Source: Pseudomonadota bacterium | GTDB lineage: Bacteria; Pseudomonadota; Alphaproteobacteria; Rhizobiales; Hyphomicrobiaceae | Direction: 5' to 3' | Assembly: GCA_018242255.1 (NCBI GenBank) | Contig: JAFECH010000371.1 | Coordinates: 1-32,440, forward strand | Length of the DNA: 32,440 nt | Shown here: positions 13,937 to 23,051 of the stretch, piece after piece | Layout: each line of letters starts with the position of its first letter | How positions within the stretch are numbered: the first letter of the stretch is position 1 | Notes under the pieces: generated by a model | Databases searched by the model: none | Told to the model about the DNA's origin: nothing | The model's input: only the letters and a program-made list of their open reading frames with translations | Position numbers and translations under genes: made by a program

Positions 13937-14758
13937 TCAGTTGGCATCATAGGCATAGCCTGAATATTTCTTCTGCCCTTGTGACCTCTTGTAATAATAC
14001 TTGCCGTTCTTCGAACGATAGACCTTCGTGCGTACGCCATCGATATAGACGTAGCGCGTCTTCTTGCCGTTCGCTTTGTCAGACGGAGGGCCGCCAAAAA
14101 TGTTGCCCCAGAAAGATCCGCCGTTGTTGCTCGCGTATGTGTCGTCGTCACGAGAGTCCCGACGCGCAACAGCACTGTTGCCCCAATTTGGCCGGCCATG
14201 CACGCTCACGCGCGTGCGCATCATTCCGTGGCGTTGAACGAGGTCGTAGAAAATTTTGGCATTCGACGGCGCCAAGCGAATGCATCCGTGCGATGCAGGA
14301 CGTCCAAGCGCGGCCATATGATATGTGCCGTGTACGGCCACGCCACCGTTAATGAAAACAGCGTTCGGCATCGGCGCATTGTCGTATTTCTTTGAGTACC
14401 ACATGCGCGACGTCCACTGCGGGTAGAAGTTGCCCGTCGGCGTCGCATATTGCTGCGTTCCAGACGAGATACGCCAGCGATATCGTGGCTCTCCGTTGAC
14501 CGAAACGCTCATAGTCTGCCGGGAAAGATCAATAGACGCCGTTAGTGTCGGTGGAAGCGGCCGCGGTTTGGCGACTGGCTCTTTTTTCGCTTCGACAGGC
14601 GCAGACTCTTCTTTGGCCTTACCAAAGTATGTCGTCGTGCCCGACTGGGTCTCAGTGGTTACAGATGCTCCGTTCGCCGGAGCTTCGCTCGGTGCGGCCA
14701 CAGCCACAACCGACGGAGCGGCAAACAAAATTGCCGCTAACATTATTCTACGCAACAT
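13937..14758 (-). CDS. L,D-transpeptidase (YkuD domain)
   Basis: This 273-residue periplasmic enzyme builds or changes 3-3 peptidoglycan cross-links, or links proteins to peptidoglycan. A signal peptide (1-22) leads to a Pro/Glu/Lys linker (about 25-70) and a YkuD catalytic domain (about 72-190) with VAVHGTYH (H143) and SHGCIRL (H157, catalytic C159, R161). A C-terminal extension of about 80 residues follows: a Gly/Asn-rich part and a Lys/Tyr-rich end (KYYYKRSQGQKKYSGY) that could bind the wall or membrane. ATG 14758 has GGGAG about 7 bases upstream. It shares a terminator with eipA but not a promoter. Confidence 0.9.
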   Translation of the reverse strand: MLRRIMLAAILFAAPSVVAVAAPSEAPANGASVTTETQSGTTTYFGKAKEESAPVEAKKEPVAKPRPLPPTLTASIDLSRQTMSVSVNGEPRYRWRISSGTQQYATPTGNFYPQWTSRMWYSKKYDNAPMPNAVFINGGVAVHGTYHMAALGRPASHGCIRLAPSNAKIFYDLVQRHGMMRTRVSVHGRPNWGNSAVARRDSRDDDTYASNNGGSFWGNIFGGPPSDKANGKKTRYVYIDGVRTKVYRSKNGKYYYKRSQGQKKYSGYAYDAN

Positions 14759-14874
14759 CTTAGCTCCCTACGCAATACGCTTCTTGCCCATATAGTACGG
14801 CGAAAACACCGCAACGTTAATGGGAATTACCAATAAATCGCCCCCAATTGCAGCACTGTGGCTGATCTAGCTTA

Positions 14875-14887
14875 CGAAACAGTTTCG
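14875..14887. promoter_or_regulatory. Small palindrome upstream of the L,D-transpeptidase gene
   Basis: CGAAAC-A-GTTTCG is a perfect 6-base dyad, 117 bases upstream of the transpeptidase ATG, in a 231-base gap before the photolyase stop. It could be an operator. No regulator is indicated, and a chance palindrome of this size is not excluded. Confidence 0.25.
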
Positions 14888-14989
14888 AGGTTCGTCGTGA
14901 GCATTTCAAAATCACGCATTTGCAAAGCATCTCTTCAAGAATTCATGCGCAACAGTGTTCAATGTCGGAATTCTACTCGTATTTTCAAC

Positions 14990-16441
14990 TCATCGCTTGC
15001 TTGATTTCACTCGTTCGTAAGCCGCCAGTGCACGAGCCCTTGCCTCTTTATGATCGACAATAGGAAACGGGTAATTTCTTCCCAGGATAACGCCGGCGCG
15101 TTTCAGCGTCGTCGCGTCAGCCTCCCACGGCTTGTGAATATCGGCAGATTGCAAGCCCCGAAGCTCCGAAACCCAGCGGCGAACATAGTCGCCATCGGCA
15201 TCAAATTTCTCACCCTGCAGGACAGGATTGAAAATCCGGAAATATGGCGCGGCATCTGCCCCGCACCCGGCGACCCATTGCCAATTCGCTGCATTGTTCG
15301 CGAGATCCGCGTCAACGAGCGTGTCCCAAAACCAGGCCTCCCCGGCCGTCCACGGTATCTGCAGGTGCTTCGTCAAAAAAGACGCCACGATCATGCGGGC
15401 ACGGTTGTGCATATATCCGGTGGTCCAGAGTTCGCGCATTCCGGCATCGACAACCGGATAGCCTGTTAAACCACGCTGCCACGCCTTGAGGTTTCCCGAC
15501 GACTTCGACCATGCGAACGCTGCGAACTCATCGCGCAACGGTTCTTCCGGCATTCGGGGAAATTGCAAGAGCAGCGCGTGACTGAACTCGCGCCAGGCAA
15601 GCTCTTTCAGAAACGTTTCAACGGCACCGTCGCTGCCGCGTTTTTGATGCGATACCTCTAATGCTGCGCGCCAGCACGCCGCCGGAGAGATTTCACCGAA
15701 CGCGAGATGTGGCGAAAGTCGCGATGTGCCCTCCACATCGAGCCGATCGCGTCCGTGGGAGTAATTTGCAAGACCATCGTCCACGAATTTTTTGAGACGC
15801 GTCCGCGCAGACTGCTCGCCGGGTAGCCACGCCTCCGCTAAACCTCCCGACCAATCCGGCTTCGTCGGTGTGAGGTTCCAATCGGAAATATCGTCCGACG
15901 CAATCGCATCCGGCACCGGTCCTAGACGACGTGGTGGCACCAGTGCTTTCGGCACTGAAAACTCTTTCCTGAATGCGCGCCAGAACGGCGTAAAGACCTG
16001 ATACGCAGCACCAGACGATGTGCGCAACTCTTCCGGTTCTCTCAACAGACGGCCGCCAAAGCGTTTGAAAGTTACCCCCGAGCCCTCAAACGATTTATGG
16101 AGCTTTTCCTCCAAGGCCACGGCCCAAGGCTCATAACCGCGCGTAACATAGATCGCCGTTGCCTCGCTCTCTGTAACGAGACGTTTCAGGACGTGACCTG
16201 TATCGCCGCGGCGCAAAATCAGGCGCGCGCCACGCTGAGCGATTTCGTGATCGAAAGCTTCCAAGCTTTTCGCCAGCCACCACCGCGATGCGCCACCCGC
16301 TTTCCAGCGCCCTGCGACAGCATCATCGAGAATGAACAGCGGAATGATTGGTCCGCCTCGCTTGACCGCAGCGATCAACGCCGGATGATCGTGAAGCCGG
16401 AGATCGTTGCGAAACCAGACGATCGTTGCGCTCTCGGACAT
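14990..16441 (-). CDS. phr: Deoxyribodipyrimidine photolyase
   Basis: This 483-residue flavoprotein splits UV-made cyclobutane pyrimidine dimers with blue light. The N-terminal alpha/beta antenna domain (IVWFRNDLRLHDHPAL, 7-22) is followed by the FAD domain with TSRLSPHLAFGE (239-250), ELAWREF (280-286), GYPVVDAGMREL (327-338), GYMHNRARM (342-350) and DADLANNAANWQWVAG (377-392), then FRIFNPVLQGEKFD. The Trp residues of this last region fit the electron-transfer chain. Length and motifs point to class I CPD photolyase; a cryptochrome role is less likely. I use ATG 16441; an ATG at 16450 adds three residues but its GCGGG is too close. It follows the TPR gene by 45 bases on the same strand. Confidence 0.92.
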   Translation of the reverse strand: MSESATIVWFRNDLRLHDHPALIAAVKRGGPIIPLFILDDAVAGRWKAGGASRWWLAKSLEAFDHEIAQRGARLILRRGDTGHVLKRLVTESEATAIYVTRGYEPWAVALEEKLHKSFEGSGVTFKRFGGRLLREPEELRTSSGAAYQVFTPFWRAFRKEFSVPKALVPPRRLGPVPDAIASDDISDWNLTPTKPDWSGGLAEAWLPGEQSARTRLKKFVDDGLANYSHGRDRLDVEGTSRLSPHLAFGEISPAACWRAALEVSHQKRGSDGAVETFLKELAWREFSHALLLQFPRMPEEPLRDEFAAFAWSKSSGNLKAWQRGLTGYPVVDAGMRELWTTGYMHNRARMIVASFLTKHLQIPWTAGEAWFWDTLVDADLANNAANWQWVAGCGADAAPYFRIFNPVLQGEKFDADGDYVRRWVSELRGLQSADIHKPWEADATTLKRAGVILGRNYPFPIVDHKEARARALAAYERVKSSKR

Positions 16442-16486
16442 CGGCAGCATCCCGCTTGCGCGTCCGTTGCTGCGACGCGCTGACTA

Positions 16487-18154
16487 TCAGAATCCGAAAA
16501 GCAGTTGGAAGAAAGACTTCGGCTTGCGTCGCTGCTGTCGCTCCGCCCGCGCATCAGAATACGTCTGATCGCGATTGCCGACGACCGCGACATTCACCGG
16601 ATGAAGTTGATATTCGTCTGTGACGCCATCCACGCTTGCAATCCGCAGTCGATCGCCATCCCAAGTCCACGACGCAACGCGCGTACCCTGCCTATGCGGC
16701 TCGATCGCCAAAACCTTGCCGCCGCCGATATAAATGACCGCGGCAAGCTCTGTCTCTTCCGGACCGTTTTTGCCTCGAACCTTGCCGCCAGAAAAACGCA
16801 GTATGCCATAACCCGCATAGGGGGGCTTTTGCACTTCCCATGACAACAGCTTCGGCAACCCCTCGCCTGTCATCTCCAACGGCACGCGAATTTGCGGATA
16901 GTCGTCGCTGATCGCGAAATAGTCTTTGCCGTGTAGCACGACATGCCACTTGTCTATATCGAGCGACGGCACCGGCTTGTCATCGACATCGTCCGGCGCC
17001 GCCCCGAGTCGTTGCAGCGCGTCGGACGCAAACTGCCAGCTCGGCCGAAGCCGCAGGGCGTGGCGCAAATCCGTAATAGCTGTATCGGCCTGGCCGTTGG
17101 CTTCTTCGATTTCGCCGCGCGCCCATAACGCTTCGGGCGAATTGGGATCGAGCTTGATCGCCGTCTCGACGTCCTTGGCACCGATATCCGGTTGCCCATT
17201 CTGCTTATAGATGTAAGCCCGGAAGGCGAACGCCACCGGCGAACGCGGATCAAGTTCGATCGCGCGATTGAGATCGGAATTGGCGTCATCGAATGCTTCC
17301 GCCACCCCGTTGGCGAGGCCACGACCTTCGTATCCCGCGCTCGACTTGGGATCTAGCTCGATGGCACGCGAGAAATCCTTGATAGCCGAGGCCGTGTTGC
17401 CGCTGATCAGGTAGGCGTATCCGCGAACGACATAAAGCTCGCCGTTATTGGCATCGAAGGCGATAGCGCGGGAAAGATCTTCGATCGCATCGTCGCGCTG
17501 CGCCACGGCCATGCGAGCTTCTGCTCGATTGCGATAGGCCGACGCAAAACGCGCATCAGCACTTACGGCCCGCGAGAAATCGCGAATCGCGGCGTGCGGC
17601 TTTCCCTCGGCGAGATAGGCAAGCCCGCGTCCCGATAGCGGCGGCGCGCTCGCCGGCATCAGCTCGATAGCCTTGGTAAAATCCGCCAGCGCGGCGGCCG
17701 GCTCACCAAGTTTCATCTTGGTGTTGGCGCGATTCGAATAGGCAGCTGCGAAACTCGGCGCCAAAAGCAGAGCGCGATCGAAATCCTTCATCGCCTCTTT
17801 CAACTGGCCGAGTGCCAGGAGGAGATTGCCTCTGTTGTTGTAAGCGACCGGATACTCGGGAAATAGCTCGACAGCGCGATTGTAATCCTCAAGCGCAGCC
17901 TTGGTTTCTCCAAGCCGAACGTTGGCGACGGCGCGATCGTTCAGAATAGTCGCCCGCCGGTCGTTGGGCAGGCCCGTGTCCTTCAGCGCTGCAGTATAAG
18001 TTGCAACGGCCTTCTCCGCGTCACCCCGAATAAGCAACGTGGCACCTTCCTCGACAGGCGAAGGCGCAGGAATGTCATCGGCCGCGAGCGCCGACGCCGC
18101 CGCCAGAGGCGAAGCCAGGAACAACCCCATCAAACACGCCTGAAAGCTTTTCAT
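16487..18154 (-). CDS. Periplasmic TPR-repeat protein
   Basis: The 555-residue product has a signal peptide (MKSFQACLMGLFLASPLAAA, cleavage near ALA-AD at 25) and about nine full plus one partial tetratricopeptide repeats of 34 residues (about 37-390; typical lines are AYNNRGNLLLALGQ and AIKDFSRAIELDP). TPRs bind partner proteins. The rest (about 400-535) is beta-rich with no family I can name (DYFAISDDYPQIRVPLEM, AAVIYIGGGKVLAIEPH), ending in a basic stretch and FFQLLFGF. I use ATG 18154; the TTG at 18166 sits on top of its only ribosome site. Photolyase follows on the same strand, a likely transcription link but no obvious functional one. Confidence 0.82.
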   Translation of the reverse strand: MKSFQACLMGLFLASPLAAASALAADDIPAPSPVEEGATLLIRGDAEKAVATYTAALKDTGLPNDRRATILNDRAVANVRLGETKAALEDYNRAVELFPEYPVAYNNRGNLLLALGQLKEAMKDFDRALLLAPSFAAAYSNRANTKMKLGEPAAALADFTKAIELMPASAPPLSGRGLAYLAEGKPHAAIRDFSRAVSADARFASAYRNRAEARMAVAQRDDAIEDLSRAIAFDANNGELYVVRGYAYLISGNTASAIKDFSRAIELDPKSSAGYEGRGLANGVAEAFDDANSDLNRAIELDPRSPVAFAFRAYIYKQNGQPDIGAKDVETAIKLDPNSPEALWARGEIEEANGQADTAITDLRHALRLRPSWQFASDALQRLGAAPDDVDDKPVPSLDIDKWHVVLHGKDYFAISDDYPQIRVPLEMTGEGLPKLLSWEVQKPPYAGYGILRFSGGKVRGKNGPEETELAAVIYIGGGKVLAIEPHRQGTRVASWTWDGDRLRIASVDGVTDEYQLHPVNVAVVGNRDQTYSDARAERQQRRKPKSFFQLLFGF

Positions 18155-18331
18155 GCGCCGAGCCAAACCCTCATTGGTTCGTCAGATTCGCGATTCATAA
18201 TCGTACAGGCCGTATCGTGCCATTGTGGCCTGGCGACGGGCAATCGCCAAATGACATCGCGGCAGACCGCACAGTTGACGTATAGGTAAAGGCTGCTTAG
18301 GTCTCATTGCTTACGTTTCGGAAACCGGCGC

Positions 18332-18904
18332 ATGAACCTTTGGTTCAGACTGATATGGGTCCTTATGACGGCGCGCAGCCGTGGCCCCCTCGCGCTGCCT
18401 GGCGAACCATCAAGATTATCGTTCCGCGTCTGGCCGCACGATCTCGATCCATCGATCCACATGAATAACGGCCGGTATTTGACGCTGATGGACCTCGGTC
18501 GCCTCGACGTACTTGTCCGGTCCGGTCTCTGGCGGCTGGTGTTACGCCATCATTGGACCCCGATCGCCAGCGCAATCACGATTCGCTTTCAACGCGAGCT
18601 GCGGCCGTTCCAAAAATTCCGCCTCGAAACGCGGCTACTGTGCTGGGATGCCACGCTCGTCGTGATGGAACAGACGTTCGTAATCGTCGGAGGCCCGCGC
18701 GACGGGCAGACAGCGACACGCGCCCTTTTCAAAGGCGGTCTTTACGACCGCAACGAAAAGAAGTTCGTGGAAATCTCCCGGCTGATGTCGCTCCTCGGTG
18801 TCTCAGAGGTCAGTCCGCCTGCAACGCCAGAAGTCGAGGCGTTTCTGCATGCCGACGATCAGTTGAAACAGGCCGGACGAACCGCGATGAGTTCCAGCGG
18901 CTGA
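18332..18904 (+). CDS. Acyl-CoA thioesterase-like (4HBT/THEM6 type)
   Basis: This 190-residue protein is a hotdog-fold thioesterase of the 4HBT_2 type. The mark is DLDPSIHMNNGRYLTLMDLGRLD (about 37-59), with the Asp and the HMNN turn of the 4-hydroxybenzoyl-CoA thioesterase group, then the strand ITIRFQRELRPFQKF and the VVMEQTFVIV strand. A hydrophobic N-terminus (LWFRLIWVLM) could attach it to the membrane. The acyl group is unknown. Its stop lies nine bases from the stop of the convergent nnr gene, with no room for a terminator. Confidence 0.82.
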   Translation: MNLWFRLIWVLMTARSRGPLALPGEPSRLSFRVWPHDLDPSIHMNNGRYLTLMDLGRLDVLVRSGLWRLVLRHHWTPIASAITIRFQRELRPFQKFRLETRLLCWDATLVVMEQTFVIVGGPRDGQTATRALFKGGLYDRNEKKFVEISRLMSLLGVSEVSPPATPEVEAFLHADDQLKQAGRTAMSSSG

Positions 18905-18913
18905 CGCCGCCGA

Positions 18914-20461
18914 TCAGCTGCGCTCCGCAAATAATCGCTGCAACACGTTCGGCAGAAGGTCAGGCAAATCCTCGGCGATCAAACCGATGCCGAACGCGTT
19001 GGCTGCCTCGCCGTGCAGCCAGACGGCAGCGCAGGCGGCTTCGAAAGGCGGCATGTGCTGCGCCAGAAGTCCCGTTACGAGGCCGCCAAGGACATCCCCC
19101 GACCCGGCCGTGGCAAGCCAGGGCGGCGCGTTGGAATTGACAGTGGCACGCCCGTCTGGCGCGGCGATAACGGTATCGGTGCCTTTTAGAATGACGAACG
19201 CACCTGAGAGCTTCGCAGCCTCGCAGGCGCGATCGATCTTCGAACCAGGAAGGTCTCCGAACAGACGTTTGAATTCACCATCGTGCGGCGTAATCACGAC
19301 AGGCGCCGTTCGGTTCTTGATAGCCGCAAACAACATCTCGCGCCCGTGCGGATTATCGCTGTTCCGTACAAGAAAGCCCATTCCGGCTTCGCCGCGAGGC
19401 TTATCTCTGGTGTCGGAGAATGAGGTCAGCGCATCCGCATCGAGTACGACCGAGGCCGACGATCGAAGCACGGCCAAAACGTCGTCGGCCGTGTCCGACC
19501 CAACAGATGCACCAGGACCGATCAGCACGGCGTTGCGTCGGGTATCGCGAAGAAATTCCGCAAGCGCCGTCGCACCTGAAACGGATCGCACCATGATCGA
19601 CGTGATCTGCGTCGCAATAATCGCCGTTGCCGCGGCGTTGCCCACGAGCGTGACGAGCCCGGCGCCGACGCGCAGCGCCGCACGAGCGCCAAGACGCGCC
19701 GCTCCCGTTTGCAGCGCAGGTCCTGAGACGACGACCGCATGTCCACGGTCATACTTGTGGCCGCCATCCTTCGGCCAGTTGAAATGATCGACCCAAAGCG
19801 ACGAGCTATTCTCGTGCAGCTTCGGCTTCAGCGTTTCCAGAACTCCCTCGGGAATTCCGATATCCGCGACGATCACCTCTCCGCAGAGCTGCCGCCCCGG
19901 CATCAGCACATGTCCCGGCTTCTTGCGGAAGAACGTCACCGTCCGGCGTGCCGCGATGGCGACGCCGCGAACCTCACCGCTCGTCCCATCAAGCCCACTC
20001 GGCACGTCGACCGAGAGGACAGGCAGGCCGCTAGCATTGACGGCGCGGACAAGGTCCGCCGCCTCCCCGGCGAGCGGGCGCGACAGCCCGGCGCCGAACA
20101 GGGCGTCGATGACCAGATGCATGCTTTGCAGAGCATCCGGCGTCGCAGGACGAACGACGAGCGGCCAGCGCCGGGCCATCTCGGCGGCATCGCCTTTGAG
20201 TGCAGCTCTGTCCCCGAGCAGAAAAAGCCTGACGTCCCAACCTTTGTCGCGCAGATGCCGGGCCGCGACGAACCCGTCGCCGCCATTGTTTCCCGGACCG
20301 CAGAGCACCGCCACACGCCGATCAGGTCCCCAAACCATTCCAAGCGCCGCTTCGGCCACCGCCTGCCCCGCACGCTCCATGAGATTTATCGTGGCGACAC
20401 CAACCTCTGCCGCCAGACGATCGGCTCGTCCCGCCTCCGCCGCCGTCAGCAATTCATTCAT
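18914..20461 (-). CDS. nnr: Bifunctional NAD(P)H-hydrate epimerase/dehydratase
   Basis: The 515-residue enzyme repairs damaged hydrated NADH and NADPH. The N-terminal YjeF_N domain (about 1-215) interconverts R and S forms and shows VLCGPGNNGGDGFVAARHL (52-70) and VDVPSGLDGTSG (151-162). The C-terminal carbohydrate-kinase-like domain (about 230-510) is the ADP-dependent dehydratase, with ITPHDGEFKRLFG (390-402) and ATAGSGDVLGGL (450-461, catalytic D456). A segment of about 25 residues at 350-376 between the DADAL and TPHDGE motifs is longer than in E. coli Nnr. I start at ATG 20461, with AGGTAGCGGAA upstream; a TTG at 20491 is weaker. It is divergent from glnB. Confidence 0.93.
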   Translation of the reverse strand: MNELLTAAEAGRADRLAAEVGVATINLMERAGQAVAEAALGMVWGPDRRVAVLCGPGNNGGDGFVAARHLRDKGWDVRLFLLGDRAALKGDAAEMARRWPLVVRPATPDALQSMHLVIDALFGAGLSRPLAGEAADLVRAVNASGLPVLSVDVPSGLDGTSGEVRGVAIAARRTVTFFRKKPGHVLMPGRQLCGEVIVADIGIPEGVLETLKPKLHENSSSLWVDHFNWPKDGGHKYDRGHAVVVSGPALQTGAARLGARAALRVGAGLVTLVGNAAATAIIATQITSIMVRSVSGATALAEFLRDTRRNAVLIGPGASVGSDTADDVLAVLRSSASVVLDADALTSFSDTRDKPRGEAGMGFLVRNSDNPHGREMLFAAIKNRTAPVVITPHDGEFKRLFGDLPGSKIDRACEAAKLSGAFVILKGTDTVIAAPDGRATVNSNAPPWLATAGSGDVLGGLVTGLLAQHMPPFEAACAAVWLHGEAANAFGIGLIAEDLPDLLPNVLQRLFAERS

Positions 20462-20551
20462 TTCCGCTACCTGGACCCCTGCTCTGCTCAAATTCCGGCG
20501 ATTGCCTGGAAATTCAGCGCCTAAAAGGCATTCACCTTCACCGAGAAAAAC

Positions 20552-20568
20552 AGCACAAAAAATGTGCA
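20552..20568. promoter_or_regulatory. NtrC-like enhancer dyad
   Basis: AGCAC-AAAAAAT-GTGCA has the GCAC-N7-GTGC form of the known 17-base NtrC site. It lies about 106 bases upstream of the sigma-54 element, a normal enhancer distance. It fits nitrogen control of glnBA. It is one copy; E. coli glnA has two. Binding by NtrC is inferred. Confidence 0.6.
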
Positions 20569-20673
20569 GTCGGCACTCATTTAAGGCTTACTAAACCCCC
20601 GCCAACCATCTAAGAAGCCATCACGACACGCTAAGCCAATGACATACGTAATGTTTCTTGCAAACGTCGCACG

Positions 20674-20689
20674 TGGCACGGCCTCTGCT
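20674..20689 (+). promoter_or_regulatory. Sigma-54 promoter of glnBA
   Basis: TGGCACG-GCCT-CTGCT matches the -24/-12 consensus TGGCACG-N4-TTGCW at all defined bases but one (C for the first T). The expected start of transcription is near 20700, leaving a leader of about 55 bases before glnB. Such promoters need an NtrC-type activator, and a matching dyad lies upstream. Confidence 0.82.
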
Positions 20690-20746
20690 AGCCTTCGGGC
20701 CGCTGGGCAGGCGTGGAGTACGACCGACATGCTGTCCAAGATCTAA

Positions 20747-21094
<348 letters not shown>

Positions 21095-21202
21095 TCGATA
21101 AACGAACTATAAAAAAAGACTGTCACGCTTGAACCGGCCTCAACCGGCTAAACCACTTGGCACGCGTGAACTTCAACGGAATGCCTAGGCATGGGAGTGT
21201 CT

Positions 21203-22612
21203 ATGAAAAATGCAAATGACGTCCTGAAATTCATCAAGGACAAGGAAGCGAAGTTCGTGGATTTTCGATTCACGGACACCAAGGGCAAGATGCAGCACGT
21301 CACCGCCGACGTCAGCTGCGTCGACGAAGGCGTTTTTTCTGACGGCTACGCCTTCGACGGGTCTTCGATCGCAGGGTGGAAATCGATCGAAGCCTCCGAC
21401 ATGACGCTGATGCCGGACCCGGCAACCGCGCACGTCGATCCGTTCTTCGCTCAGACCACCGTCGCAATCTTCTGTGACGTTCTCGAACCCTCGACCGGCC
21501 AGCCCTACGAGCGCGACCCGCGTTCGATCGCCAAGAAGGCCGAGGCCTACATGATGTCGCTCGGCATCGGTGACAAAGTCTATTTCGGACCGGAAGCCGA
21601 GTTCTTCATCTTCGACGACGTACGGTTCACCACCGACATGTATTCGATGGGCTATCAGATCGACTCGAGCGAGTTGCCATCGAACTCAGGCGCGGTCGTT
21701 GAATCCGGCAACCTCGGCCACCGTCCACGCGTGAAGGGCGGTTATTTCCCGGTTCCGCCGATCGACAGCGCACAGGACATTCGTTCCGAGATGCTCTCGG
21801 TTCTGTCGGAAATGGGCGTCACCGTCGAAAAGCACCACCATGAAGTTGCTGCTGCCCAGCACGAACTCGGCGTGAAGTTCGGCCCGATGATCACGATGGC
21901 CGACCACATGCAGATCTATAAGTATGTCGTGCACAACGTCTCCCAGGCCTACGGCAAAACGGCGACGTTCATGCCGAAGCCGGTCTTCGGCGACAATGGC
22001 TCGGGCATGCACGTCCACCAGTCCATCTGGAAGGGTGGCCAGCCGATGTTCGCCGGCGATAAATACGCCGACCTCTCGCAGATTTGCCTGCACTACATTG
22101 GCGGTATCTTGAAACACGCCAAGGCGATCAACGCTTTCACCAACCCGCTGACCAATTCGTACAAGCGCTTGGTGCCGGGCTTTGAGGCGCCTGTGCTGCT
22201 CGCCTATTCCGCGCGTAACCGCTCGGCTTCGTGCCGCATTCCGCACGTTTCGAGCCCCAAGGCAAAGCGTATCGAAATCCGGTTCCCAGATCCGGGCGCC
22301 AATCCCTACTTCGCGTTCACGGCGATGTTGATGGCCGGCCTCGACGGTATCCAGAACAAGATCGATCCGGGTCCTGCCATGGACAAGAACCTCTACGATC
22401 TCCCGCCGGCCGAACTGGCTAAGATCCCGACTGTTGCGGCTTCGCTCCGCGAAGCACTCGACAGCCTCGACAAGGACCGCGAGTTCCTGAAGGCAGGCGG
22501 CGTCATGAATGATGACATGATCGACGCCTACATCGCGCTGCGCATGGAAGAGAATATGCGCTACGAGATGACGCCGCATCCGGTCGAATTCGACATGTAC
22601 TACTCGGTCTGA
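21203..22612 (+). CDS. glnA: Glutamine synthetase type I
   Basis: GlnA joins ammonia and glutamate to glutamine with ATP, as a cytoplasmic dodecamer. The 469-residue length equals the E. coli enzyme. Marks are FDGSSIAGW (51-59), the glutamate/metal part [11 protein letters not shown] (129-139), the ATP region [16 protein letters not shown] (259-274), [13 protein letters not shown] (314-326) and the adenylylation site Y398 in NLYDLPPAE, so control by GlnE is expected. The start is ATG 21203 with GGGAG six bases upstream; an ATG 12 bases earlier overlaps that site. It is the second gene after glnB and ends in a clear terminator. Confidence 0.97.
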   Translation: MKNANDVLKFIKDKEAKFVDFRFTDTKGKMQHVTADVSCVDEGVFSDGYAFDGSSIAGWKSIEASDMTLMPDPATAHVDPFFAQTTVAIFCDVLEPSTGQPYERDPRSIAKKAEAYMMSLGIGDKVYFGPEAEFFIFDDVRFTTDMYSMGYQIDSSELPSNSGAVVESGNLGHRPRVKGGYFPVPPIDSAQDIRSEMLSVLSEMGVTVEKHHHEVAAAQHELGVKFGPMITMADHMQIYKYVVHNVSQAYGKTATFMPKPVFGDNGSGMHVHQSIWKGGQPMFAGDKYADLSQICLHYIGGILKHAKAINAFTNPLTNSYKRLVPGFEAPVLLAYSARNRSASCRIPHVSSPKAKRIEIRFPDPGANPYFAFTAMLMAGLDGIQNKIDPGPAMDKNLYDLPPAELAKIPTVAASLREALDSLDKDREFLKAGGVMNDDMIDAYIALRMEENMRYEMTPHPVEFDMYYSV

Positions 22613-22637
22613 TCCGAGCAGCATTCAATGCGTGAAG

Positions 22638-22662
22638 AGGCGGTCCATCGGGCCGCCTTTTT
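22638..22662 (+). terminator. Intrinsic terminator of glnA
   Basis: AGGCGGTCC-ATC-GGGCCGCCT is a nine-pair stem (one G-T pair) ending in TTTTT, 25 bases after the glnA stop. It is 12 bases from the end of the convergent membrane protein gene. Confidence 0.9.
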
Positions 22663-22673
22663 GCATTTTGAGA

Positions 22674-22982
22674 TCAGTAAAAAATCAGCACACCGGCGCA
22701 GACTGCGATCAGCGCGTAATAAAAGAACTTCTGCTCGCGGATCAAAAACCACGTCACAATCCGGCGCGGAATATCGGACCAGTTAAACCGGCCGACCGCG
22801 CCGAGCGTCAATCCGAGCCCCAGACCGACGGCCAACGACCCAAATTGCAGGCCTTCGGTTAGCGAACGCACGCTATCGGGAACGTGAGCAGACAACCATG
22901 GCGTCAACGCGAAAAACGCCGCCGCGGCCATGACGCCGAATGCAAGCACGGAAAAGAACGACAGTACGGATCGCACGAACAT
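22674..22982 (-). CDS. Small three-helix membrane protein
   Basis: From ATG 22982 the product has 102 residues with hydrophobic segments at about 6-27, 45-65 and 85-101, and a basic loop (RFNWSDIPRRIVTWFLIREQKF) between the last two. The ribosome site is weak (GCGAGA). A TTG at 23051, directly after the stop of the MFS gene, would add 23 residues; spacing would then be near zero, so translational coupling with that gene is possible. No family is recognised. It lies downstream of the MFS gene on the same strand, so it may share its control. Confidence 0.6.
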   Translation of the reverse strand: MFVRSVLSFFSVLAFGVMAAAAFFALTPWLSAHVPDSVRSLTEGLQFGSLAVGLGLGLTLGAVGRFNWSDIPRRIVTWFLIREQKFFYYALIAVCAGVLIFY

Positions 22983-23051
22983 GGGCAATCTCGCTAAAAA
23001 TGCACGATTTCGAAGCTTGAGCGAGACTAACGTCAGGACGCAAACAAACAA

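Noticed and set aside
18987-20594. Plus-strand open frames of 223-266 residues (18987-19787, 19739-20524, 19923-20594) opposite nnr.
   Set aside because: GC-rich coding DNA leaves the opposite strand open. The minus-strand frame has every Nnr motif, so these are shadows.
21160-21178. TTGGCACG-like sequence between glnB and glnA as a second sigma-54 promoter.
   Set aside because: The -24 part fits but the -12 part (AACTT) lacks the essential GC at the right distance.
21686-22624. A 312-residue minus-strand open frame opposite glnA.
   Set aside because: glnA is complete and unmistakable on the plus strand; the antisense frame has no ribosome site or domain.
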